Origin: Bacteroidota bacterium
GTDB lineage: Bacteria > Bacteroidota > Bacteroidia > B-17B0 > Aurantibacillaceae
DNA length: 35,768 bases
NCBI GenBank assembly: GCA_013288015.1
Contig: JABDCR010000027.1
Coordinates: forward strand, 1-35,768
Direction: 5' to 3'
How positions within the stretch are numbered: the stretch's first letter is position 1; the number at the start of each line of letters is the position of its first letter. The notes below the pieces were generated by a model that was not told the DNA's origin, made no database searches, and saw only the letters and a program-made list of their open reading frames with translations. The position numbers were made by a program, and so were the translations under genes. Shown here piece after piece: positions 24,518 to 34,097 of the stretch.

Positions 24518-27500
24518 TTAGGCACTCTTCTTTTTTCCAATCATAGAAAATAATTTTTCTATGCCGTCTAGTAATTTTTTTAGCAGGTCGAAGTATAATG
24601 TTACCATCATAGTTAAACACATGCTCCAAATAACACAGAGGTTAAACCAAAACGTTTGATATAATTGACCAAATATTTTTTTTTGTGGAGCAAAAAAGTG
24701 CGCGCTTCCATAATTGCTTTCTGGAACCAAGAAAATTGGATCAGTGCGTTGAATAAGTGTTCCGTTTATTTCTAAACATTTATCTCCTAAATCATTCGCA
24801 TTTCTTAATTGGTTATTTAAAGTTTCGTTGTCATAATTTGCCGATAATAATCCAAATGCTACCTTATCTTCTTTAGTTCTATTAAGTTTTTCAACGATAG
24901 AATCCTTATCGTGACGGGCTTGTTTATCACGGTTTATATAATACTGTTTTAGCGACCCAGGCGTTGCATTTTGTAAATAATCTTTTAAAGCAGAGGTTAT
25001 GCCTGTATTTACTTTACCTAAATATAAATTATCAAAATTGTTAAATTTCGCCATTCTAGGGTGCCTACTATACTCTTTACTAAGCTCATTTCTAAGCAGT
25101 GCAAGATCTTTTTCTACGTCGCTATTTTTCTTAACATCACCTAGTTCGCTTTCAATTTTCGAAATTTTAGCTGCCATCTTATCCGCCCAATAGTTCTTTT
25201 TATAATCAGACTCAGATATAGCTTTATCGTATTTGTAAAATAATTTCTCGTACTCGTTTGCTTTAAACTGGTTAACAGCTAATGCTTCATAAGCCCAGCG
25301 AGATGTCATAACTTCACCCACCCAAGGCACGCCGCCTTGTTTTGCAATGGTTGGGTTTAGTTTATCAAACTTAACCATTACACCACTTAATAATAATTGC
25401 GGAATGATTAGGAAAGGAATCATAATATAAATAGTTACCGCACTATTAAAGGCTGATGATATATTTAAGCCTAGCATATTAGCAAAACACGATGTAGTAA
25501 ATAGCACCAACCAATAATCTACCCACATGCCTTTTATACCTAATACGCTGTTACCAACTAATAAAAAGGTTATGGTTTGTATAGCAGATAAAGTAAACAT
25601 AATGCTTACTTTACTTAATAAGTAGCTATATCTGCTGAGGTTTAAGAACGATTCACGTTTTTGAATTTTCCTGTCGCGTATAATTTCTTCAGCACTAACA
25701 GTCAGTCCTATAAACAAAGCAACTACAATACTCATAAACATATAAATAGGTATATTTTCATTGTCATGATAAACATATCCTTTACCCGTTTCGGCATCTG
25801 TATTATAAAATCTAATAACGTAGGCTAAAATTAAAGCTAACACAGGCGCCTCTAATAAGTTAATTAATAAATACTGTGTATTGGTTAACTTACTTTTAAT
25901 ATCACGACTGGTATAAATTATAAACTGCTTTATTTTATTAGGAACTTTAAAGGTGCTTTCCGGAATATCAGTATGAGAACCTCCTCTGCCAATTTTACTT
26001 TCTATCAACTCACGATAATGGCCACTCCATTCTGCCGGAGAGAATTTTCGTTTGTTGGTTAAGTTTCCAAACTCGTCTACAACCTTAGTTTCAATAATAT
26101 TAAATATCTGTTCCGGGTTAACGTTACCGCATGTTATACACTCACTTTCTTCACTATTTACATGGTTAACTAAGCGTTTAAAATAAATAACCGCATCAAC
26201 AGGATTGCCATAATAAACAGGATAACCACCTACGTCTAATATCATCAGTTTATCAAACATTTTAAAGATGTCTGATGACGGTTGATGTATAACCACAAAA
26301 ACTAATTTACCTTTTAAAGAAAGTTCTTTTAAAAGGTCCATAATATTCTCACTGTCCCTTGATGAAAGCCCTGATGTTGGTTCATCAACAAACATAACAG
26401 CTGGTTCACGAATTAACTCTAAACCAATATTTAAACGTTTTCTTTGTCCACCCGATATGGTTTTTTCTAGAGGAGAACCTACTTTTAAATCGCGTGTTTG
26501 CTCAAGCCCCAAATCGGTTAGGGTTTTCATTACCATTTGCGAAATGGTAGTATCATCTAAGTTCCCAAAACAAAGCTTGGCGTTATAAAAAAGGTTTTGG
26601 TAAACAGTAAGTTCTTCAATCAATAAATCATCCTGAGAAACCATCCCAATAACACCTTCTATTTTGTGTTTTTCGGTATGAATGTTTACTCCATTGATTA
26701 AAACAGCGCCGCCACTAGGGATTTCATTACTGTTTAAAACATTTAATAAGGTTGATTTACCGGCACCAGAGCCCCCCATTATACCAATAAGTTTACCGCT
26801 TTCTTCATTAATGTTAATGCCGCGTAAACCAAGTTTTCCGCCCGGAAACTTATATTCCAAATCTATTGCCTGAAAAGAAACTACGGTACTTGATTTATCA
26901 GCTAAAAACTTACTGATAATGTCAGAATAATAAATTGGTTTAACCTTAGCACTACGTAACGATGAACCCGGTGTTAAAATGTAAACTTTATTAGGGGTAA
27001 GGGCTTGCCCGTTTAAAACCAACTCCTGGTTACCAACTAATTTAAGCGCATACATGCCTACGCTTGGAATAGATATAACCCAAACTTCTATGCCTTCGTT
27101 AAACTGATCGCACCAAATATGTTTAAATGCATTTGTGTTTTTCTCTTTATCATTAATCACCAATAACTCGTAGGCATTAATGTTTGATTGTTTACCTTCT
27201 ATGAAATATTTTAAATTGTTAAACTCTTCGTTGGCAATGTTAAATGTTTCGGCAACAGTAGTAACAAACTCATTTTCTTGTTCAGATATTTCGTTTGACG
27301 AGTGTATAAACTCAAGCAAACGTATAAGCACAACTATTTTTTGATTTTGTTCAAGCTCTTTGTTTATCTCTGTACAAATTTTTAAAACTTTTACCGAGTT
27401 AAGCGAAGTACGTTTGGCAGAGCCATCTTTCTTTTTGGCTACCTGATGGTGAGATTCTAAAAATTCGTCAAATACAGCTAAATATTGGTCAACTAACTCT

Positions 27501-27619
27501 TGGTTTAATTGTTGTTTTAAAAATAATTGTACAATGTTTCTGCCTGTGTTAGTTACGCCATCAACTTTTGCTATGATGGCAAAAAGTTGCATTAAGGCAC
27601 GGAGTATTTGTTCACTCAT
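24518..27619 (-). CDS. ABCG-like ABC transporter (ATPase-permease fusion) with TerB-like N-terminal domain
   Basis: This 1033-residue protein has a TerB-like helical N-terminus (about 1-140; AIIAKVDGV and LLEFIHSSNEISEQENEFV resemble the two acidic helical motifs of TerB). A beta-rich FHA-like segment follows (about 165-245), then one ABC ATPase (about 250-480). Walker A is GGSGAGKST (282-290), the signature is ISGGQRKR (388-395), Walker B is VMFVDEP (408-414) and the H-loop is His445. CITC (494-497) follows. An ABC-2 membrane domain has about five helices (583-750), a long charged soluble insert (about 780-985) and a last helix near 1000. The layout is that of an ABCG half-transporter, which would act as a dimer. 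The substrate is unknown. The STAS-like gene lies 70 bases upstream on the same strand. Confidence 0.88.
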   Translation of the reverse strand: MSEQILRALMQLFAIIAKVDGVTNTGRNIVQLFLKQQLNQELVDQYLAVFDEFLESHHQVAKKKDGSAKRTSLNSVKVLKICTEINKELEQNQKIVVLIRLLEFIHSSNEISEQENEFVTTVAETFNIANEEFNNLKYFIEGKQSNINAYELLVINDKEKNTNAFKHIWCDQFNEGIEVWVISIPSVGMYALKLVGNQELVLNGQALTPNKVYILTPGSSLRSAKVKPIYYSDIISKFLADKSSTVVSFQAIDLEYKFPGGKLGLRGININEESGKLIGIMGGSGAGKSTLLNVLNSNEIPSGGAVLINGVNIHTEKHKIEGVIGMVSQDDLLIEELTVYQNLFYNAKLCFGNLDDTTISQMVMKTLTDLGLEQTRDLKVGSPLEKTISGGQRKRLNIGLELIREPAVMFVDEPTSGLSSRDSENIMDLLKELSLKGKLVFVVIHQPSSDIFKMFDKLMILDVGGYPVYYGNPVDAVIYFKRLVNHVNSEESECITCGNVNPEQIFNIIETKVVDEFGNLTNKRKFSPAEWSGHYRELIESKIGRGGSHTDIPESTFKVPNKIKQFIIYTSRDIKSKLTNTQYLLINLLEAPVLALILAYVIRFYNTDAETGKGYVYHDNENIPIYMFMSIVVALFIGLTVSAEEIIRDRKIQKRESFLNLSRYSYLLSKVSIMFTLSAIQTITFLLVGNSVLGIKGMWVDYWLVLFTTSCFANMLGLNISSAFNSAVTIYIMIPFLIIPQLLLSGVMVKFDKLNPTIAKQGGVPWVGEVMTSRWAYEALAVNQFKANEYEKLFYKYDKAISESDYKKNYWADKMAAKISKIESELGDVKKNSDVEKDLALLRNELSKEYSRHPRMAKFNNFDNLYLGKVNTGITSALKDYLQNATPGSLKQYYINRDKQARHDKDSIVEKLNRTKEDKVAFGLLSANYDNETLNNQLRNANDLGDKCLEINGTLIQRTDPIFLVPESNYGSAHFFAPQKKIFGQLYQTFWFNLCVIWSMCLTMMVTLYFDLLKKLLDGIEKLFSMIGKKKSA

Positions 27620-27689
27620 ATATCAATGATTAATTAATCAACCCGCAATTTAAAAAATATTGGCAGAAAATGCATTAAAAACATATTAT

Positions 27690-28106
27690 TTAATCTGCTT
27701 TGTTTAAATGAGGTTCTATCCAATCAACGGCCTCATCAATGGTAAAACACAACTTAGTTGGCGTTAAGGGTTTAAAGAAATTTATAAAATTTTTAGCATC
27801 TAACCGAGATGCAGGATTTGTAGTTACAATGGCGCGCGCCATAAGCTTATCTTTTTCGGGGCTACGCTGGCTAAGTATAAACTTAAAAAACTCTTTAGAT
27901 GGGGTATATAATGAGGCTATATTTACAATTATGGCATGAGGGCCATTTCCAACTAAAGTCCGTATAGTTTCAATAATTTTAATGCCTCTATCTACACTAA
28001 CTGCCTCTTCTAAAATGCAATCAACGCACACAATATTAGCTTTTATTAGGTGGATAGATACAAAGCCCAAATCTACTCTATTCGACATTTCTTCCTGTGC
28101 AGACAT
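27690..28106 (-). CDS. small SpoIIAA/STAS-like protein of unknown function
   Basis: This 138-residue cytoplasmic protein has no signal peptide or membrane segment. Its pattern resembles SpoIIAA/STAS-like proteins of Bacteroidota: HAIIVNIASLYTPSKEFFKF (central strand, loop and helix), then LMARAIVTTNPASRLDAKNFINFF and a C-terminal TIDEAVDWIEPHL helix. The related families include anti-sigma antagonists and lipid-binding folds. No phosphorylatable Ser in a classical DS(S/T)G motif is visible, so partner-switching is not supported directly. It sits between the TonB receptor (49 bases) and the ABC transporter (70 bases), all on the minus strand. Fold assignment is moderate; function is not known. 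Confidence 0.65.
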   Translation of the reverse strand: MSAQEEMSNRVDLGFVSIHLIKANIVCVDCILEEAVSVDRGIKIIETIRTLVGNGPHAIIVNIASLYTPSKEFFKFILSQRSPEKDKLMARAIVTTNPASRLDAKNFINFFKPLTPTKLCFTIDEAVDWIEPHLNKAD

Positions 28107-28155
28107 AATTTTAAGCGTTTTTCGTCGCCTAAAAGTAGAGTTTAATCTTTAATTA

Positions 28156-30660
28156 TCAAAATTTCATCTGTAATTTTACATTAAGCTGCCTGCCGGTAAG
28201 GTAATTTGGTACGGCATATTGAGAACCCGTAGCAGCTGTTATCCAAGTATAAGATACGGTGTTGTTTACACCCAATAAGTTCCAAACTTCTAAACTTATC
28301 CACGATGATTTTATGTAGTGAAACATATTCTTTTTAGGTAATGGTTTATTTTCCTTAATCAATTGATAGGAGAAACCAATATCTACACGTCTATAGGCCG
28401 GATACCTGAATTTATCGCTCATCAGCCATTTTTTCCCTAAAATGGTAACAGGTAAGCCTGTTCCGTAAATAAAATTAAGGCTCATTTTTGCCGAAGGAAT
28501 TTTAGGTAAGTGGTCTTGAAAAAACATGTTAAAAGTTACCAATTGGTCAGTTGGACGAGGGATATACCCTTTTGGATTAAATACGCTATCCTTTTTCTGC
28601 GTAACAGAAATACCTGGATAGTAAGGTTGCCCATTTATATCTGTATAGCTATAGGAACCTAAGCCTGCTATTTTTTCGGCGGTGTGCATAACGCTCATGC
28701 TAATCCACGATTCTACGGTTTTAATAAACTCGCCATTTAAGCGTAAATCAATCCCGGTAGCATATCCTGTAGAGTTATTTGTACCGTAATAGCGTATCAA
28801 AACATTATCTACATCATACGGAATAATGTTTTTTAGTTGTTTATAGTACAAGGCTCCCATAAACTTAAACGGGCGTTTCCACATTTTAAAATTTACATCG
28901 CTTGATAGTACATAATGTATAGATTCTTGCGCTTTAATATCGGGGTTAACTTGTCCTTGCAGGTTTAACATCTCTCTAAACAAAGGTGGCTGATAATAAT
29001 AACCATAAGATGCACGAAAAACCCAGTCTCTTTTCCAGTGTGGCATATAAGCTAATGTAACGCGTGGGCTAATTACATTTTGTTTATTATATGTCCAATA
29101 ATTACTTCGTACCCCACCTGTAATGGTAACAGAAGATGTGTCTTTAAATTGTTTATCTAAAATATATTCGGCATAAGCCATACCACGCATAGTGTTTAAA
29201 TTAGTTTCCGATTTTAGCACATAAGGTAAATCAACCGTTTGTGGATTGCCTTGAGGGGTACTATATCCGGCAGAATCTAAATAATTCCATTCGCTCATTT
29301 GATTCGAAATAATTTCTTCTTGTATACGAGCGCCCCACAAAAATGTTTGGTGACGCTTTAAAAATTTGCCTTTATGTTCGGCATTTAAAATAGTAGCGTT
29401 TAGATAATCTCTACCGTTATTTATATAAGTACCAACCCCAAGGTTATAAGCTGCTCCTCCAAAATTAGAGCTGCCAAAATCATTATTAAGCTGGTTTATA
29501 TAATATTGCCCTTGTATGGTAAATGTTTGGTTTTCGTTATCGCGATATGCAGATGTGATAAACTTTAGCGTAAGACTATCTTTTGGTTTATAAGTAGCAG
29601 AAAGTGAGCCAAAATAAGTTTTATAATCACTAATTTCTTGCCCATCAAAATATACATTAAAACTTAATGCGTTTTGAAATGTACCAAAGGTTGTCTGTCT
29701 GTCTGTCGGTACAACTAAATATTTATTGTCAGATATCATAGCCAAACATTCTATCATAAATTTTGGCGAAATATCGAAAGTAAGATGTGCCTGCACATCA
29801 TAAAAACTTGGTTTATACTCACCTTTGGTATCTAACGATTTTAATACATATTGTGTGTTACGATAACGTGCACCTATTTGCCATGAGAAAAGTTTGTTCT
29901 TAGTTACATCTTCTACACTAACACTTCCACCTAATAAACCACCTGATATAGAGGCAGCAAATTCGCGAGGTTTTCTGTATTGCACATCCAAAACAGAAGA
30001 CATTTTATCGCCATACTTAGCTTCAAACCCACCCGACGAAAAATTAACGCTTGAAACCATATCGGGGTTAGGAAAACTTAAACCCACTTGTTGCCCGGTG
30101 CTTGCTAAAAACGGACGAAAAACCTCTACATCATTTACGTAAACCAAATTTTCATCAAAACTACCACCACGTACCGAATAGGTAGAACTTAACTCATTAC
30201 TGCTTTGCACACCTAAACCTTGCGACAAGATTATTTTACTAATATCGGGCGTAGGGCCTGCCAGTTTAAAATAATCTTTTGGTTGTATGTAAACCATGTC
30301 CTGCTTACGGTTTTCTCCAATTACGGTTACGTCCTCAATAGCATTTTTAAAAACAAGCCTAGGGTTAATGGTTATTTTTTCATTTGGCTTAGCTGTAATT
30401 TTGGCGTTACTAATTTTATAACTCAAATTAATAAAATCTAACTCAACTTCTTTGTTAGCAGGTATTGAAATTTGATATTTTCCATCAGCATCAGTAAAAA
30501 CAGGAGCTACATGCCCATCGGCAGTAACAACCGATACATCTTGAATGGGATTATTACTTTCATCAACCACTCTGCCGCTAACAATTGCCGTTTGCGCATA
30601 AAGTGTAGAAAATATACCTACACAAAAAACAAATAATATTTTAATGAAATTGGTCTGCAA
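28156..30660 (-). CDS. TonB-dependent receptor with carboxypeptidase-like regulatory domain
   Basis: This is an 834-residue outer-membrane receptor. The signal peptide MQTNFIKILFVFCVGIFSTL ends at YAQ. It is followed by a CarboxypepD_reg-like domain (about 25-110: VSGRVVDESNNPIQDVSVV, FTDADGKYQISIP), a plug (about 120-235: YSVRGGSFDENLVYVNDVEV, GGFEAKYGDKMSSVLDV) and a 22-strand-type barrel to the end, with a C-terminal aromatic strand (LNVKLQMKF). No SusD partner lies next to it, so it is not a standard glycan-utilisation pair; iron chelate, vitamin or peptide substrates are possible. The start is TTG at 30660: no ATG or GTG occurs in frame before the signal peptide ends, and a stop lies three codons upstream. 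It diverges from polA. Confidence 0.9.
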   Translation of the reverse strand: MQTNFIKILFVFCVGIFSTLYAQTAIVSGRVVDESNNPIQDVSVVTADGHVAPVFTDADGKYQISIPANKEVELDFINLSYKISNAKITAKPNEKITINPRLVFKNAIEDVTVIGENRKQDMVYIQPKDYFKLAGPTPDISKIILSQGLGVQSSNELSSTYSVRGGSFDENLVYVNDVEVFRPFLASTGQQVGLSFPNPDMVSSVNFSSGGFEAKYGDKMSSVLDVQYRKPREFAASISGGLLGGSVSVEDVTKNKLFSWQIGARYRNTQYVLKSLDTKGEYKPSFYDVQAHLTFDISPKFMIECLAMISDNKYLVVPTDRQTTFGTFQNALSFNVYFDGQEISDYKTYFGSLSATYKPKDSLTLKFITSAYRDNENQTFTIQGQYYINQLNNDFGSSNFGGAAYNLGVGTYINNGRDYLNATILNAEHKGKFLKRHQTFLWGARIQEEIISNQMSEWNYLDSAGYSTPQGNPQTVDLPYVLKSETNLNTMRGMAYAEYILDKQFKDTSSVTITGGVRSNYWTYNKQNVISPRVTLAYMPHWKRDWVFRASYGYYYQPPLFREMLNLQGQVNPDIKAQESIHYVLSSDVNFKMWKRPFKFMGALYYKQLKNIIPYDVDNVLIRYYGTNNSTGYATGIDLRLNGEFIKTVESWISMSVMHTAEKIAGLGSYSYTDINGQPYYPGISVTQKKDSVFNPKGYIPRPTDQLVTFNMFFQDHLPKIPSAKMSLNFIYGTGLPVTILGKKWLMSDKFRYPAYRRVDIGFSYQLIKENKPLPKKNMFHYIKSSWISLEVWNLLGVNNTVSYTWITAATGSQYAVPNYLTGRQLNVKLQMKF

Positions 30661-30690
30661 AGGTTAGTTAACGCACATAAGCTACAAATA

Positions 30691-30720
30691 TTGCATTTTT
30701 TTGCGAAACGGCTATTTTTG
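30691..30720 (+). promoter_or_regulatory. promoter of polA (TTG-N19-TATTTTTG)
   Basis: TTG at 30691-30693 and TATTTTTG at 30713-30720 are separated by 19 bases. Both elements and the spacing match the Bacteroidota housekeeping promoter (-33 TTG, -7 TAnnTTTG). It lies 67 bases before the polA ATG. Confidence 0.6.
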
Positions 30721-30787
30721 TTAGCAATTAAAAAGAACTTAAAGGCATTGTTTATTGCCTGTTTACAATTGCTTTTTACATTTACGC

Positions 30788-33652
30788 ATGATTACAAAAG
30801 ACGTACCTAAAAAATTATTTCTGTTAGATGCTTATGCACTTATATATCGTGCTTTTTTTGCATTTAGCAGCAACCCACGCATTAACTCGCAAGGTTTAAA
30901 CACATCGGCCATATTTGGCTTTACTAACACTTTGTTAGAGGTTTTAAATAAAGAAAAGCCTACGCATTTGGCAGTAGTGTTTGATTTATCGGGCCCTACA
31001 CATCGTCATATAGAGTTTGAAGCTTACAAAGCGCATCGCGAAGAAATGCCCGATGATTTAAAAAAATCAATTCCATATATTTTTAAATTGTTAGAAGGAT
31101 TTAATATACCTGCTTTATCGTTTCAGGGTTTTGAGGCTGATGATGTAATTGGTTCTTTAGCTATGCAGGCTGAAAAGAAAGGCTTTACTACTTACATGAT
31201 GACACCCGATAAAGATTACGGGCAACTGGTAGATGAAAATACATTTATATATAAGCCAGCTCGTTTGGGAAATGGTGCTGAAATTTTAGGTGTGAAAGAA
31301 ATTTGCGACAAATGGCAAATTAAAAATGTAGCACAGCTAATTGATATATTAGGCTTGATGGGCGATACGGCCGATAACATACCCGGCATACCGGGAGTGG
31401 GAGAGAAGACCGCCATTCAATTAATTAAAGATTTTGATTCGGTTGAAAATTTATACCTGAATACAGATAAACTGAAAGGCAAATTAAAAGAAAAAGTAGA
31501 ACTAAATAAAGATAAAGCAGTTCTATCTAAGCGCCTTGCAACCATAACACTTGATATACCAATTGAGTTACACGATAAAGAATTAGTGCGTAAAGAAATT
31601 AATAGAGAAGCCTTGCGTGAAGTATTTAAAGAATTGGAGTTTAGAGCTATTGCGCAAAAAGTGTTGGGCGAAGATGTTACAGAGGGTGTTACAGAACAAT
31701 GGCAGGGAAATAAAACAACTGCTACAAAAGAGGCTAACGCACCTGTTGGAAAAAAAGCAAACTCTGCCCAGGTTGATATGTTTGCTACTGAAACAGATGT
31801 TGCTACAACCGAAGAAGAAACCGAAGCGCCGAAAATTTTTAAAACGGCTGCCGATACAGCGCACCAGTATTTTTTAATGGATACTAAGGAGAAACGTACT
31901 GAGCTTCTAAATATATTAAATCAACATACCGATTTTTGCTTTGATAGCGAAACCACAGCACTTAATACATTTGAGGCTGAGATTGTTGGATTATCTTTTG
32001 CTGTAAAGCCGTTTGAGGCATATTACGTTCCGTTTCCAAAAGAGCAAGCTGAAGCGCAACAAATCATAAATGAGTTTATTCCTCTATTCTCTGATGAAAG
32101 CAAAACACTTATTGGGCAAAACATTAAATACGATTTACAGGTTTTAAAAAACTATAAGGTTGAAATAAAAAACAAGTTATTTGATACCATGATAGCACAT
32201 TTCCTTATTAGTCCGGAAACGCGCCATGGAATGGATATACTGGCTGAGACTTACTTGAATTATTCGCCCATAAGCATAGAAACCTTAATTGGTAAAAAAG
32301 GCAAGAACCAAGGCAGTATGCGCGATGCAGATATAGAAGCCATTAAGGAATATGCTGCTGAAGATGCGGATGTAACATTACAATTAGAAAAAGTTTTTGC
32401 ACCTCAATTACATGAAAATAAATTAGAGAAATTATTTAATGATGTTGAGGTTCCTTTGGTGCATGTGCTTTCTGATATGGAGTACGAGGGAGTTAAAATT
32501 GATATCAAAGTTTTGAACGATTATTCCGTTGAACTTGAAAAAGACGTAGTGAAAATTGATACAGAGATACAAGCACTGGCAGGCACTCCTTTCAATATAG
32601 CATCGCCAAAACAGGTTGGCGAAATTTTATTTGAGTATCTTAAAATTATTGATAAGCCAAAAAAAACAAAAACAGGTCAGTATTCAACAGGTGAAGATGT
32701 GTTATCTAAATTAACCGATAAGCATCCTATTGTTTCTAAAATATTAGAGTACCGCGAGGTGGTAAAATTAAAAAACACTTATGTAGATACATTGCCTTTA
32801 TTGGTTAATGCAAAAACAGGACGCGTGCACACATCATACAATCAGGTGGTAGCGGTTACCGGACGTTTAAGTTCTGATAATCCTAACCTGCAAAATATTC
32901 CGGTGCGCACCGAACGTGGGCGATATATCCGTAAAGCATTTGTACCTAGAGATGAGCACCACATTTTGTTAAGTGCAGATTATTCGCAAATAGAATTGCG
33001 TATAGTTGCGTCTATAAGTAAAGACCCAAATATGTGTGAGGCTTTCAGATTAGGGAAAGACATTCACACGGCAACTGCCGCAAAGGTTTATGGCATTGAT
33101 GAGGCTGAGGTTACTAAAGAAATGCGTTACAAGGCTAAAAGTGTAAACTTCGGCATTATATACGGGCAGGGAGCTTTTGGCTTGGCAGAAAACATTGGGG
33201 TGTCACGTACCGAGGCTAAACAATTAATTGATAATTATTTTAGAGAATATTCGTCTATTAAAAAATATATGGACGATACCATAAATTTTGCCCGCGATAA
33301 TGGTTATGTGCAAACGCTATTAGGCAGAAAACGTTGGTTACGCGATATAACATCAAGTAATGCCGTGGTACGCGGTTTCGCCGAGCGAAATGCTATTAAT
33401 GCCCCTATACAAGGCTCTGCAGCCGATATGATTAAAGTTGCAATGATTGACATTCAGAAAGAATTAAAAAAGCAGAATTTTAAAAGCAAAATGATTTTGC
33501 AAGTACATGATGAGTTAATTTTTGATGTTGAAAAATCGGAATTGGAAACAATTAAACCTATTATAGAAAACCACATGAAAAATGCCATGCCTTTAGATGT
33601 ACCACTTGAAGTTGGCATGGGCACTGGCATAAACTGGTTAGAAGCGCATTAA
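30788..33652 (+). CDS. polA: DNA polymerase I
   Basis: This 954-residue three-domain repair and Okazaki-fragment polymerase starts at ATG 30788 (MITKDVPKKLFLLDAYALIYRAF-type opening). A TTG 33 bases upstream is also in frame but adds residues unlike the family. The 5'-3' exonuclease domain has GFEADDVIGS, TPDKDYGQLV and the helix-hairpin-helix GIPGVGEKTA. A Thr/Ala/Glu-rich linker leads to the 3'-5' exonuclease, which keeps FDSET (DxE) and YAAEDAD, so proofreading appears intact. The polymerase domain has motif A SADYSQIELR, motif B RYKAKSVNFGIIYGQ and motif C QVHDEL. A VOC-family gene follows 23 bases later. Confidence 0.97.
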   Translation: MITKDVPKKLFLLDAYALIYRAFFAFSSNPRINSQGLNTSAIFGFTNTLLEVLNKEKPTHLAVVFDLSGPTHRHIEFEAYKAHREEMPDDLKKSIPYIFKLLEGFNIPALSFQGFEADDVIGSLAMQAEKKGFTTYMMTPDKDYGQLVDENTFIYKPARLGNGAEILGVKEICDKWQIKNVAQLIDILGLMGDTADNIPGIPGVGEKTAIQLIKDFDSVENLYLNTDKLKGKLKEKVELNKDKAVLSKRLATITLDIPIELHDKELVRKEINREALREVFKELEFRAIAQKVLGEDVTEGVTEQWQGNKTTATKEANAPVGKKANSAQVDMFATETDVATTEEETEAPKIFKTAADTAHQYFLMDTKEKRTELLNILNQHTDFCFDSETTALNTFEAEIVGLSFAVKPFEAYYVPFPKEQAEAQQIINEFIPLFSDESKTLIGQNIKYDLQVLKNYKVEIKNKLFDTMIAHFLISPETRHGMDILAETYLNYSPISIETLIGKKGKNQGSMRDADIEAIKEYAAEDADVTLQLEKVFAPQLHENKLEKLFNDVEVPLVHVLSDMEYEGVKIDIKVLNDYSVELEKDVVKIDTEIQALAGTPFNIASPKQVGEILFEYLKIIDKPKKTKTGQYSTGEDVLSKLTDKHPIVSKILEYREVVKLKNTYVDTLPLLVNAKTGRVHTSYNQVVAVTGRLSSDNPNLQNIPVRTERGRYIRKAFVPRDEHHILLSADYSQIELRIVASISKDPNMCEAFRLGKDIHTATAAKVYGIDEAEVTKEMRYKAKSVNFGIIYGQGAFGLAENIGVSRTEAKQLIDNYFREYSSIKKYMDDTINFARDNGYVQTLLGRKRWLRDITSSNAVVRGFAERNAINAPIQGSAADMIKVAMIDIQKELKKQNFKSKMILQVHDELIFDVEKSELETIKPIIENHMKNAMPLDVPLEVGMGTGINWLEAH

Positions 33653-33675
33653 TAATCATAAAATAAATAGTTAAA

Positions 33676-34056
33676 ATGGAAAGCTTATCACCAAACATTT
33701 TTGTAAAAGACATAAATAAAACTATTGAGTTTTATAAGCATTTGGGTTTTGAAGTAACTATGTCAGTACCCGAAACAGGTAACGATTTTATATGGGTTAA
33801 GATGACAAACAGCAAGGTTACTTTTATGTTTCAAACCTATGATAGCCTGGCTAATGAGTTGCCTGAAATAAGTCGTAAAGACGGGGCTTCGCTATTGCTG
33901 TATATTAATCTTAAAGACATACGTGCTTTTTTCGAACGCATTAAAGATAAGGTTACCGTGTTAAAGGGCTTAGAGAAAACCTTTTACGGAGCTACCGAGT
34001 TTTCTATTAAAGACAATAATAACTACGTACTTACTTTTGCCGAACACGAACATTAA
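33676..34056 (+). CDS. VOC (glyoxalase/bleomycin-resistance) family protein
   Basis: This 126-residue protein has the paired beta-alpha-beta-beta-beta pattern of the vicinal oxygen chelate superfamily. Its N-terminal half opens with [23 protein letters not shown]. Its C-terminal half has [20 protein letters not shown] and ends in [15 protein letters not shown]. The terminal Glu (TFAE) matches a common metal ligand position, but a full set of metal ligands is not obvious. The reaction is unknown; members act as glyoxalases, dioxygenases or drug-binding proteins. It is probably co-transcribed with polA (23-base gap). gcvT follows 41 bases later. Confidence 0.85.
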   Translation: MESLSPNIFVKDINKTIEFYKHLGFEVTMSVPETGNDFIWVKMTNSKVTFMFQTYDSLANELPEISRKDGASLLLYINLKDIRAFFERIKDKVTVLKGLEKTFYGATEFSIKDNNNYVLTFAEHEH

Positions 34057-34069
34057 TTCATAAAATAAC

Positions 34070-34077
34070 TATCTTCG
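34070..34077 (+). promoter_or_regulatory. possible -7 box (TATCTTCG) for gcvT
   Basis: TATCTTCG differs from TAnnTTTG by one base and lies 20 bases before the gcvT ATG, between the VOC gene stop and gcvT. No matching -33 element was seen at the expected distance. Confidence 0.3.
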
Positions 34078-34097
34078 CAATCAAAAAAATAAACCTC

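Noticed and set aside
30755-30787. polA start at TTG 30755
   Set aside because: It adds 11 residues unlike the family N-terminus. ATG 30788 gives the expected opening and lies at a normal distance from the promoter at 30691-30720.
31617-31877. 86-codon Lys/Leu-rich open frame inside polA
   Set aside because: It is out of frame with an intact polA linker region, its composition follows from the AT/A-rich coding of the other frame, and it has no recognisable domain.
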